The notes under the pieces: generated by a model | The model's database searches: none | The model's input: only the letters and a program-made list of their open reading frames with translations | What the model was told of the DNA's origin: nothing | Made by a program: the position numbers and the translations under genes | In this document: positions 14,307 through 22,064 of the stretch, piece after piece | How positions within the stretch are numbered: the first letter of the stretch is position 1 | Layout: the number at the start of each line of letters is the position of its first letter | Origin: Streptomyces spororaveus | GTDB lineage: Bacteria > Actinomycetota > Actinomycetes > Streptomycetales > Streptomycetaceae | Length of the DNA stretch: 64,000 nt | Assembly: GCF_016755875.1 (NCBI RefSeq) | Contig: NZ_BNED01000005.1 | Location: forward strand, 7,205,501 to 7,269,500 | Direction of reading: 5' to 3'

Positions 14307-17270
14307 GTGTCCATCTTCTGGCCGGCGCTGCCGGAGGACTGTACCGTCGCGGGCCCGGACGGCGGCCCGCACCCGAGGCGAGGGCAACTCATCGGCCGCG
14401 GCCCCGAGATGGGGCAGATCATGCGCGCGCTGGCGGCCGCCCGGTCCGGGAGCGGCGCGGCCCTCTTCGTCACCGGCGAGCCCGGTGTCGGCAAGACCCG
14501 GCTCGCCACCGAGGCCCTCGCCGTGGCCGCCGAGACGAACATGGTCACGGTACGGGGGCGGGCCAGCGACGTCGGCCCGCCCGTCCCGTACCGGCCCCTG
14601 GTCGAGGCGCTGCTCCTGCTGTCCCGGGCCGGCCTGCTGCCCGACCCGGACGAACTCGGCCGCTACGGTGCGGTCATGGCCCGGCTGCTGACCGGCGCCC
14701 GGGACAAGGACGCCGACGCCGCCTCCCACCTCGTGGTCGCCGAGACGATGCTGCGCCTGCTCACCGTCGTCGGAGAGCGGCAGGGCTGCCTGCTCGTCCT
14801 CGACGACCTGCACGACGCCGACGCCGGCACCCTGGCGGTCGTCGAATACCTCCTCGACAACATCGGGCACCAGCCCGCGGTCCTCCTCCTCGTCACCGGA
14901 TGCGCACCGTGCGCGGCGACCGAACTGGCCACACGCTCCCGCCGGAGCGGCGCCGCCGAGGTGCTCGACCTGGCTCCCCTCAGCCGCCCCGACGTGCACC
15001 TGCTCATCGCGGCCGAGCTGCGGGTCCCCCCGGTCGAGGTCTGCCCCGACCTCGTCCACCGCGCGGTCGAGTCCAGCGCCGGGATCCCCTTCGTCGTCAA
15101 GGAGCTCGTCCACGACCTCACCGCCCGCCCCGCCCGCCACGACCCGGGGACGGCCTCCGTCCCGCTCAGCGTCCCGCCCACCGTCGCGGACAGCGTCAGA
15201 CGCCAGGCCGGGCGGCTCGGCCCGCTCGGCGCGGAACTCCTCGGCATGGCGGCCCTGTTCGGCCGCCGCTTCGCCCTGCCCGTGCTGGAACGCGCGCTCG
15301 GCCGCGACCACGCCGAACTGTCCGCGGTCCTGCGCGCCGCCGTGGCCTCGTACCTGATCACGCCGGACGGGCCGGGCACCCAGTGGTACACCTTCCGCTA
15401 CCCGCTGGCGGCCGAGGCCCTGCTGGACGACCTCGGCCCGGGGGAGCGGGCCAGGTACGTACGGCGGGCCGCGCGCGCCCTCACCGAACTCCACCCCGGG
15501 CTGCCCGGAGCGTGGTGCGAGCACGCCGCCCAGCTGCACGAGCACGCCGGCGACACCCCCGAGGCCATCCGCCTGTACGGCGAGGCGGCCGGCCGGGCCA
15601 CCGGCGAGGGCGCCGTGGACCGGGCGGTGGAGCTGCTCACCCGGGCCCACCGGCTCGTCGAACCGGGCACCGCGCCCGAACTCCACGCCACAGTGCTGGA
15701 GCTCCTGCTCGACGCGGTCGCCCGCTCGGCGCGCTTCGACCGCCTGCCCGCGCCCGCCGTCATCCTGGACACCCTCGGCGGCGACGGCGGCGAGCACGGC
15801 ATCCCCGCCCCACGGCGCGCCGGACTCCACGCCCGGCTGAGCGACATCGCCACGCTGACCGGACGACCCGCGGAAGCCCTCTGGCACCTCGACATCGCCC
15901 GCGCACTGCTCGGCAGCCACCCGGCCGACGCGTACGCGGCCCTCGTGGACCTCTCCGCCGTGCACGTGGAACTGAGCCGGCTCGCCCCCGACCGGCTGCG
16001 CACCGCCACCCGGTACGCCCACCGGGCCCTGGAGGCCGCCCGGCGCGCCGACCTGCCCGACGTGGCCTGCCGGGCCCTGCTGCTGCTCGGGCAGCTGGCC
16101 CGGGAAGAGGACGAGCCCGCGGCCGCGGCCCACTTCCGGCGGGCCCGGGCCATCGCCCTCGCCCGCCGCCTCCCCGTGCCGCGGGTGGCCGCCGACGTGC
16201 ACCTCGCCGTCGTCGCCGCCGGCCACGAGGACCGGTCCACCCGGATCGAACAGACCCGGCAGGAAGCCCTCGGCATGGGCCTGCTGCCCCTGGCCCACGA
16301 GAGCGGCTTCGTCCTCGCGCTGGACCGGATCCGGCACGGCCGGTTCGACGAGGCCGGGGACCGGATCCGTGAGGCCGCGGCCGACGCCTCACGCCTGGGA
16401 CTCGGCCGCCACCTGGCGATGCTCCGGCTCGCCGAGGCCGTACGGTACGCCCACCAGGGCCGCCGCGCCGAGATGCGCGGCGCGCTGGAGCGACTGGCCC
16501 CGCTGCTGGACGCGGCACCCGGGGTGCGCGCGATGTCGTACGGGCTGGCGCGGGCGTTCTGCTCGCTGCTGGAGGAACGCCACGAGGCGGCCGGGCAGGA
16601 GTTCGCGCAGGCCCTCGCCTACGACGCGGAGAATCCCGCGACGGGCGGGTTCGGCAAGCACGGAATCATCCTGCTGCTCGGCGTACTGGCGGGCCGCATG
16701 GGCCGGCGCCACCACGCCGAGGTCACACGGGCGAGCGCCGGCACCACCCGCTGGAACCACCAGTTCACCGGCCTGGCGCACGCCGTGCTGCTCGGCCGCG
16801 AGGGCCGCCCGGAGGAGGCGACGGCCGCCGCGGGCAAGGCGCTGGAGGCGGCCGAACCCTTCCCCATGGCACGCCGGCTCTGTCTGCGCCTGGTCGCGCA
16901 GTCGGCGCACGACGACGGCTGGGGCACGCCGGTCGAGTGGCTGCGCGAGGCGGAGGAGTACTTCCACGACGCGGGCCTCCAGGCGGTCGCCGGAGCCAGC
17001 AGGGCGCTGCTGCGCGGGATGGGCGCCTCGGTCCGGCAACGGCGCACGGGCACCGAACGGGTGCCGCCGGACCTGCGCCGGTGCGGGATCACCGTCCGCG
17101 AGTTCGAGGTGGCCCGGCTGGTCGCCGAACGCATCAGCAACAAGGACATCGCCGGCCGCCTGCACATCTCCCTGCGCACCGTCGAGAAACACGTGGCGAG
17201 CCTGCTGCAGAAGACCGGCCACCCGAACCGGACCGCCTTCGCCACCGCCACCCGTGACCTGGTCGCCTGA
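14307..17270 (+). CDS. Large ATP-binding LuxR-family (LAL) transcriptional regulator
   Basis: A 987-residue LAL/MalT-like regulator. N-terminal AAA ATPase: Walker A FVTGEPGVGKTRLATEAL (residues about 53-70) and Walker B CLLVLDDLHDAD (about 157-168). A long TPR-like middle region of helical repeats follows, ending in a LuxR HTH (TVREFEVARLVAERISNKDI, LRTVEKHVASLL). Such proteins are pathway-specific activators in Streptomyces gene clusters. The GTG start has GGAAAGGGG upstream. It faces the lanthipeptide genes tail to tail with a 14-nt gap and is the most likely local regulator of them or of the two-component unit before it. Confidence 0.9.
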   Translation: MSIFWPALPEDCTVAGPDGGPHPRRGQLIGRGPEMGQIMRALAAARSGSGAALFVTGEPGVGKTRLATEALAVAAETNMVTVRGRASDVGPPVPYRPLVEALLLLSRAGLLPDPDELGRYGAVMARLLTGARDKDADAASHLVVAETMLRLLTVVGERQGCLLVLDDLHDADAGTLAVVEYLLDNIGHQPAVLLLVTGCAPCAATELATRSRRSGAAEVLDLAPLSRPDVHLLIAAELRVPPVEVCPDLVHRAVESSAGIPFVVKELVHDLTARPARHDPGTASVPLSVPPTVADSVRRQAGRLGPLGAELLGMAALFGRRFALPVLERALGRDHAELSAVLRAAVASYLITPDGPGTQWYTFRYPLAAEALLDDLGPGERARYVRRAARALTELHPGLPGAWCEHAAQLHEHAGDTPEAIRLYGEAAGRATGEGAVDRAVELLTRAHRLVEPGTAPELHATVLELLLDAVARSARFDRLPAPAVILDTLGGDGGEHGIPAPRRAGLHARLSDIATLTGRPAEALWHLDIARALLGSHPADAYAALVDLSAVHVELSRLAPDRLRTATRYAHRALEAARRADLPDVACRALLLLGQLAREEDEPAAAAHFRRARAIALARRLPVPRVAADVHLAVVAAGHEDRSTRIEQTRQEALGMGLLPLAHESGFVLALDRIRHGRFDEAGDRIREAAADASRLGLGRHLAMLRLAEAVRYAHQGRRAEMRGALERLAPLLDAAPGVRAMSYGLARAFCSLLEERHEAAGQEFAQALAYDAENPATGGFGKHGIILLLGVLAGRMGRRHHAEVTRASAGTTRWNHQFTGLAHAVLLGREGRPEEATAAAGKALEAAEPFPMARRLCLRLVAQSAHDDGWGTPVEWLREAEEYFHDAGLQAVAGASRALLRGMGASVRQRRTGTERVPPDLRRCGITVREFEVARLVAERISNKDIAGRLHISLRTVEKHVASLLQKTGHPNRTAFATATRDLVA

Positions 17271-17284
17271 CCGCCCCGGCCGTC

Positions 17285-18880
17285 TCAGGAGAGCCGGGCC
17301 AGCGGGTGTCCGGCCGCCAGGGTCACCACACGGTCGAAGCGGCCGTCGAGGTCCTCGTCCCCGTGGTGCACGACGAGCAGCCCGCGCCCGGCGGTCCGCT
17401 CGCGCAGCAGCCGGAACACCAGCTCCCGGCCCTGGTCGTCGAGGTTCGCGAACGGCTCGTCGGCGAGGTACACGTCCGCGTCCTCGCACAGGAGCGCGGC
17501 GACCCCGACGCGCTGGCGCTGGCCCGAGGACAGCTCCGACGGCAGCCTGCCGGCCGGCGCGTCCAGGTCCAGCGCCGCGCGCAGGCCCGCGTCGGGGACG
17601 AGGTCGCGCACCGGCAGCGGGGGCAGGTTCACCGGAGCGGTCAGGCTCGCCACCCGGGGCGGCAGGGTGACCGACCCGGAGTCGGGGGCGAGCGTCCCGG
17701 AGATGATGTGCAGCAGCGTGGTCTTCCCGCAGCCGTTGGGACCGCGCAGCAGCACGTGCTCGCCGGAGCGCAGCTCGAAGGTGTCGAACGAGACCCCGGC
17801 CACCTCGCGCTCCCCGGGCCCGCCGCCGCCCCCGGGCCCGCCGCCGCCCCCGGGCCTGTCCCCGTCGGCGCCGCCGTACACGACCCGCGCCCCGCGGACC
17901 CGTACCAGCGCCCCTTCGTCGTGGTACGGGGTCTCCCGGGACGCCCGCAGGGACTCGATCCGTTCGAGGACGGCGGTGCTCCGGCGGGCCTGCGGAATCA
18001 TGTTGACGAGGTCGAACATCCCGGTCACCGCCCGCCACAGCGAGTTGACGAAGGCGAGGAAGCTGCCGAAGGACATCCGGCCGGAGAAGACGAAGAAGGC
18101 CCCGACGATCATCGAAGCGGTGTCCGACAGGTTCATCACCAGGTCGCTGAGGGTCCGCTGGCGCTGTGCCAGCCGGAAGTTGACGAAGGTGATGCCGAGG
18201 AAGCCGCGCAGCGCGTCCTGGTTGGCGCGGCGCGTGCCCGGCAGCAGCGACGGCAGACCGCGCAGGGCGGGGAAGGCCTCCAGGGTCCGGGTCAGCGTGT
18301 TGACGTACCGGGCCTCCGCCTCGCGTTCGGGGCCGGTGTTCTCCTCGATCCGCCTGCCGAGCCGGTTGCTGACGAACACCAGCGGCGGCACGATCACCAG
18401 CAGGACGAGGCTGGCCTGCCAGGACAGGTACAGCAGCACCCCCAGGAAGACGACCGAGGTGACCGCCTGCCGCGCGATGCGCAGGGACACGTCGACGGCC
18501 GGCAGCACCCCCTGGGACACGTCGTTGTGGATGCGGCTGACGTACGAGGCGTTGCCCGCCCGCGACACCTTCCGGCCGTCCAGGCCGAGTGCACGGCCCA
18601 GCAGCTCCGTCTCCAGCACCAGCGTGAACGCGTTCTCGAACCGCTTGCGCCGGCAGGCGATCCAGTAACCCGTGAGGTTGAGGGTCAGCCCGAGCGCCAG
18701 GTAGGTCAGGCCGAGGACCAGGAAGCGCCGGAGGTCGGCGGTCAGGATCGCCTCGTCGAACAGGGCCTTGAGCAGCAGCGGGTGCAGCAGCGCCTCCAGC
18801 CCGCTCGTGGTGACCTCGGCGGCGAGGATCACCACGAAGGGGGCCCGGTGACCGCGCAGCGTGCGCCAGAGCTGCCTCAC
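17285..18880 (-). CDS. lanT: ABC transporter, fused permease-ATPase, probable lanthipeptide exporter
   Basis: A 531-residue half transporter. The first 300 residues are an ABC exporter-type membrane domain with about six segments; the ATPase follows after a Gly-rich linker (about residue 345). Motifs: Walker A LRGPNGCGKTTLLHII, signature LSSGQRQRVGVAALL, Walker B VYLADEPFANLDD, H-loop VVHHGDEDLD. There is no N-terminal C39 peptidase, so leader removal must be done elsewhere. The GTG start overlaps the lanKC stop by 4 nt. In SapB-type clusters two such half transporters exist; here there is one, so it is probably a homodimer. Confidence 0.85.
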   Translation of the reverse strand: MRQLWRTLRGHRAPFVVILAAEVTTSGLEALLHPLLLKALFDEAILTADLRRFLVLGLTYLALGLTLNLTGYWIACRRKRFENAFTLVLETELLGRALGLDGRKVSRAGNASYVSRIHNDVSQGVLPAVDVSLRIARQAVTSVVFLGVLLYLSWQASLVLLVIVPPLVFVSNRLGRRIEENTGPEREAEARYVNTLTRTLEAFPALRGLPSLLPGTRRANQDALRGFLGITFVNFRLAQRQRTLSDLVMNLSDTASMIVGAFFVFSGRMSFGSFLAFVNSLWRAVTGMFDLVNMIPQARRSTAVLERIESLRASRETPYHDEGALVRVRGARVVYGGADGDRPGGGGGPGGGGGPGEREVAGVSFDTFELRSGEHVLLRGPNGCGKTTLLHIISGTLAPDSGSVTLPPRVASLTAPVNLPPLPVRDLVPDAGLRAALDLDAPAGRLPSELSSGQRQRVGVAALLCEDADVYLADEPFANLDDQGRELVFRLLRERTAGRGLLVVHHGDEDLDGRFDRVVTLAAGHPLARLS

Positions 18881-21567
18881 CGCCCGGCCTCGTCCAGGAG
18901 GAAGTCGGCCGGGCCGCCCCGGTTCACCCGGTGGAGCACCCGCAGCACGCCCGCCGAGCCGGTCAGATAGTCGGTGGAGCAGCGCAGCAGTCCGTCACCG
19001 GGCAGCCCCAGCAGGGGCGGCCGGCCCTCCTCGCGCGGCAGCCCGAAGCGTTCCGCGGGCTCGAAGAGGAAGACGTTCCGGACGAAGTCGAGCTGGCGCA
19101 GCGCCGTGTCGCGGTACGACCGGTCGCCCGTGAACGCGGCCGCGTCCAGCAGCGCGTCGGCGACCCCGGCCATGCCGAAGGCGTAGCCCGGCATCACCGA
19201 GTACCGGACGTCCAGCCCGCGCAGGACGGTCCGGGCCGCGTCCGTGTCCCCGTAGCGCAGCAGCACCTTCAGCACGCCCGCCGAACCGACCTCGACGTAC
19301 GGCTCCATCGTCCCCTCGTGCTCGAACATGACCGGCCCGCCGGCGTCGTCGATGGGTCGGGCGTGGGCCATCTCCCAGGCGAGCGCCTCCCGCCCGAGCC
19401 GCAGGTGGCGGGCGTCTCCCGTGATCTGGTGCATGCGCAGCAGGAACATCGCGACACCGGCCTGCCCGAAGCCCAGACCGGTCAGCGGGCCCTTCGCGGT
19501 GAACTCGTTCAGCCAGTGGGCCCGCCCGCCGTCGCGCCGCGCCGTCTCGTGCAGGGCCCGCGCGCACTCCCGCGCGGCGGCGAGGTCGCGGGGGTCGTGG
19601 CCGCGCAGGAAGAAGCGCAGGTTCGTCATGCCGACCCCGGAGAGGCCGTAGTAGAAGGTGTGGTCGCCCTTCTCCACCGCGCGCTCGTTGGCCCGGGTCA
19701 GCAGTTCCCTGGCCGCCGCGGCGAGCCCGAGGGAGTCGGCCGCCCAGGCGATGCCGGACAGGCCGTTCATCAGGCCGTCCGGGTAGCGGGCCGGATCGAT
19801 GGTGTCCAGCCTGCGACCCAGCCACGCGAGCCACTCCGGCCGGACCGGGACACCGCTGGCGTGCAGCGCCCACAGCACGCCGCTCGCCCCGAAGCCCAGG
19901 CTCAGCGGGTTGGTGACGTGCGCGAAGGGGTCCACCGGGAAGAGCGTGTCGCGGCCGGTGTCGGCGGTGGCCTCGATGAAGGCGGCCACCCCGGTCTCGG
20001 CCTCGGGCAGGGCGAGCCGTTCCTCGACGACCGGGCGCGGCGGCAGGGCCTCGACCGCGTCGAGCAGGCCGTCCTCGTCCTCCAGGGCCCGCAGCAGCCC
20101 GGTGAGGTCGATCCGGCCCCGGGCCAGGTCGGTGATCAGCCCGTGCACCCGCTCCGGCCAACCCAGTCCCTCGGTGATGAAGATCCGGTACAGGTCGAGG
20201 ACGTCCTCACGCAGGTACGACATGGCGGCGATCGGGAAGACGAAATACGCCATGGTGGACGCGAGGGCGTACCGGTCGCCCTCCGGCCCGTACGCCTTGA
20301 AGCGGTTGCGGGAGAGACTGAACCCCGGGGTGTAGAGCTCGACCGGCTTCGTCAGGGCGGCGTCACCGCCCTCGGCCAGCCGGCAGGCCTCCAGGTCGAC
20401 GATGGTCACCTCGAAGGTGTCCGGGTCGATGAGCAGGTTCGCGGCCGTGAAGTCGGCGAGGATCACCCCGCGGTCGTGGGCGGCCTGGATCGCGCGGGCC
20501 AGCCCGCGGAAGACCGCGAGGAAGATCCGCAGGTAGGCGCGGGAACCCTCGATGCCGGATCCCGGCCGCGCGAGCGGGTTGCGCTCCAGCAGCACCGAGC
20601 GGATGTCGGAGCTGTCGACGAACTCCTCGGCGATGTAGTGGTGTTCCCAGTGGCGGAACTTCGCGATCGGCGCCGGGTACGAGCCCGCGTCGGCCAGCCG
20701 GTTCAGGAACATCCATTCGCGGCCGAGGATGTCCACGGCGTCGTGGTCCTGCCGCGGGTTGATGTTGGTGTGCGGACGGGCCTCCTTGAGCAGCACCGGA
20801 CGGTCGCCGTCCGCGGTGTCCTCGGCCGTGTACACGCCACCGCTGTTGGAGAACTGGATCGCGCCGGTCACCCGGAAGCGGCCCCCGAGCAGGCCGTCGT
20901 CCGCCTCGTCCTCCTCCTCGGGCGGCTGCCAGTCGTCGAACGGCCAGGGCACCCAGGAGGGCCGTGCGTGGCCCGGGCGCCGGTCGTCCGCGACGGGGCC
21001 GTCCGGTCCGAGGATGCGCGGCCGCCTGCGGCCGAGGACGTCGACGGTATGGGTGTCGAGGAACTGGCCGTAGCGGAAGTAGAGGGCCTTGCTGTCCCGG
21101 TACCGCAGGTCCGACAGGACGTAGGCGCCCTCGACGCCCTTCAGGAGGCGGGCCAGGTCGGCCAGGCACGTCCGGAACTCGTTGTCGTCACGCGGGTAGA
21201 CGGTGACGAGCTTGCCGCCGCTGCCCCGGGAGATGGACTTGGAGTTGAGCATCTCGAAGATGTTCAGATCGAGCGCGATCTTGAAGTCGGTCCCGCGCTC
21301 CGTCAGGTGTCCGATCACCGAGGCGGCGACCTCGCGCACGTGGCGGTGGCTCGACGAGACGTGGATCTTCCAGCCCTGCGCCGGCAGGGCCTCGTTGTGG
21401 CGGAAGCTCCACCAGATGCCGCTGCGGACGAAACGGGACCGCGTCCGCTCGTCGAGCGCGGCGAGGAAGTGGTCCTCGTTCGGCTCGTAGAAGACATCGA
21501 GCGGATCGAAGAACAGTGTGTCGTTCCACGCGAAGAGGAAGCGGTAGACCCAGCGTTCGTTGCGCAT
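18877..21567 (-). CDS. lanKC: Class III lanthipeptide synthetase (LanKC)
   Basis: An 896-residue trifunctional enzyme. Residues about 1-210 form the OspF-like lyase. Residues about 230-500 form the Ser/Thr-kinase-like domain (VLLKEARPH Lys, VILADFTAANLLI loop, VDLEAC). Residues about 530-890 form the LanC-like cyclase with GLSGIAWAADS, GLSGVGMTNL and GFGQAGVAMF turns. The cyclase has none of the Cys-His-Cys zinc ligands of class I, II and IV enzymes, which defines class III. It would phosphorylate and eliminate Ser/Thr in the precursor and close lanthionine or labionin rings. It lies 116 nt after lanA and overlaps the exporter gene at its end. Confidence 0.93.
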   Translation of the reverse strand: MRNERWVYRFLFAWNDTLFFDPLDVFYEPNEDHFLAALDERTRSRFVRSGIWWSFRHNEALPAQGWKIHVSSSHRHVREVAASVIGHLTERGTDFKIALDLNIFEMLNSKSISRGSGGKLVTVYPRDDNEFRTCLADLARLLKGVEGAYVLSDLRYRDSKALYFRYGQFLDTHTVDVLGRRRPRILGPDGPVADDRRPGHARPSWVPWPFDDWQPPEEEDEADDGLLGGRFRVTGAIQFSNSGGVYTAEDTADGDRPVLLKEARPHTNINPRQDHDAVDILGREWMFLNRLADAGSYPAPIAKFRHWEHHYIAEEFVDSSDIRSVLLERNPLARPGSGIEGSRAYLRIFLAVFRGLARAIQAAHDRGVILADFTAANLLIDPDTFEVTIVDLEACRLAEGGDAALTKPVELYTPGFSLSRNRFKAYGPEGDRYALASTMAYFVFPIAAMSYLREDVLDLYRIFITEGLGWPERVHGLITDLARGRIDLTGLLRALEDEDGLLDAVEALPPRPVVEERLALPEAETGVAAFIEATADTGRDTLFPVDPFAHVTNPLSLGFGASGVLWALHASGVPVRPEWLAWLGRRLDTIDPARYPDGLMNGLSGIAWAADSLGLAAAARELLTRANERAVEKGDHTFYYGLSGVGMTNLRFFLRGHDPRDLAAARECARALHETARRDGGRAHWLNEFTAKGPLTGLGFGQAGVAMFLLRMHQITGDARHLRLGREALAWEMAHARPIDDAGGPVMFEHEGTMEPYVEVGSAGVLKVLLRYGDTDAARTVLRGLDVRYSVMPGYAFGMAGVADALLDAAAFTGDRSYRDTALRQLDFVRNVFLFEPAERFGLPREEGRPPLLGLPGDGLLRCSTDYLTGSAGVLRVLHRVNRGGPADFLLDEAGR

Positions 21568-21638
21568 GTCAGCCTCTGTGATCGTCCGAGGGCCGGCGGC
21601 GGGCAGCAGTGGCCGCGGCGGTTGCCGCCGGGAACGGC

Positions 21639-21677
21639 GGGTCCGTGCGGGGGCGCGCCGAGCCCGCGCACGGACCC
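21639..21677 (-). terminator. Hairpin between lanA and lanKC (attenuator/partial terminator)
   Basis: Perfect 11-bp stem GGGTCCGTGCG / CGCACGGACCC with a 17-nt loop, starting 6 nt after the lanA stop codon on the minus strand and with no T-run. This position is typical of RiPP operons, where a partial terminator keeps precursor mRNA in excess over the modifying enzyme. Confidence 0.75.
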
Positions 21678-21683
21678 GGTGGG

Positions 21684-21809
21684 TCAGTTCGGGTTCTCGG
21701 GCTCGCGCGGAGCCTTGCAGCAGTTGCTGTTGCTGCTCGTCAGGCTGACGGTGGCCGCAGCACTCTGCGTGGTGCGGGCCTCCATGTTCTGAAGCTTGAG
21801 GACGCTCAT
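21684..21809 (-). CDS. lanA: Class III lanthipeptide precursor
   Basis: A 41-codon gene immediately upstream of lanKC. The ATG at 21809 follows an AGGAGGTGATC site, complementary to nearly the whole anti-SD. The leader has the class III recognition motif LKLQ at residues 4-7, followed by NMEA. The core, from about residue 20, is TVSLTSSNSNCCKAPREPE. It offers a Ser22-x2-Ser25-x4-Cys30 (or x5-Cys31) pattern, the substrate of a labionin or lanthionine ring, and ends in a charged Pro-rich tail. The vicinal Cys pair and the single ring-forming block differ from SapB/AmfS, which have two rings. A longer in-frame start would add 41 residues without a comparable ribosome site and is rejected. Confidence 0.88.
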   Translation of the reverse strand: MSVLKLQNMEARTTQSAAATVSLTSSNSNCCKAPREPENPN

Positions 21810-21863
21810 CCGGATCACCTCCTCGAAGGTCGGGTGCGCGGTTCGCGCGCTGGTGTCGCTTGT

Positions 21864-21881
21864 CTGCCGGCCGATCGGCAG
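21864..21881. promoter_or_regulatory. Palindrome upstream of lanA (possible operator)
   Basis: CTGCCGGCCGATCGGCAG has 6-bp inverted arms and lies 55 nt before the lanA start, in the 255-nt gap between lanA and the divergent WD40 gene. It is a plausible site for the nearby LuxR-type regulators, but no consensus is known. I found no convincing -35/-10 pair by eye in this gap. Confidence 0.3.
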
Positions 21882-22064
21882 GTCCGACTCAACGCCATCC
21901 GCCCCGACCGCACATGGGCGGTGGCCCCGCATAATCCCCGCCCGCGACCCCTACCGGAGTTCCGCCCCGCGCAGGGCGAAATGGTGGTGGTCCGCACGCT
22001 CCGGCCGGCGGTGCGCGGTGTGGTAGGGAAGGGCGTTGTCAGAGGCGGTGTCTAGCTTTGGGGT

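Noticed and set aside
18931..21792. Open frame of 953 codons antisense to lanKC
   Set aside because: The opposite strand encodes a full three-domain lanthionine synthetase; the shadow frame has no recognisable composition.
21684..21932. Longer lanA of 82 codons
   Set aside because: The ATG at 21809 has an almost perfect anti-SD complement and gives the standard class III leader; the extra 41 residues have no leader-like features.
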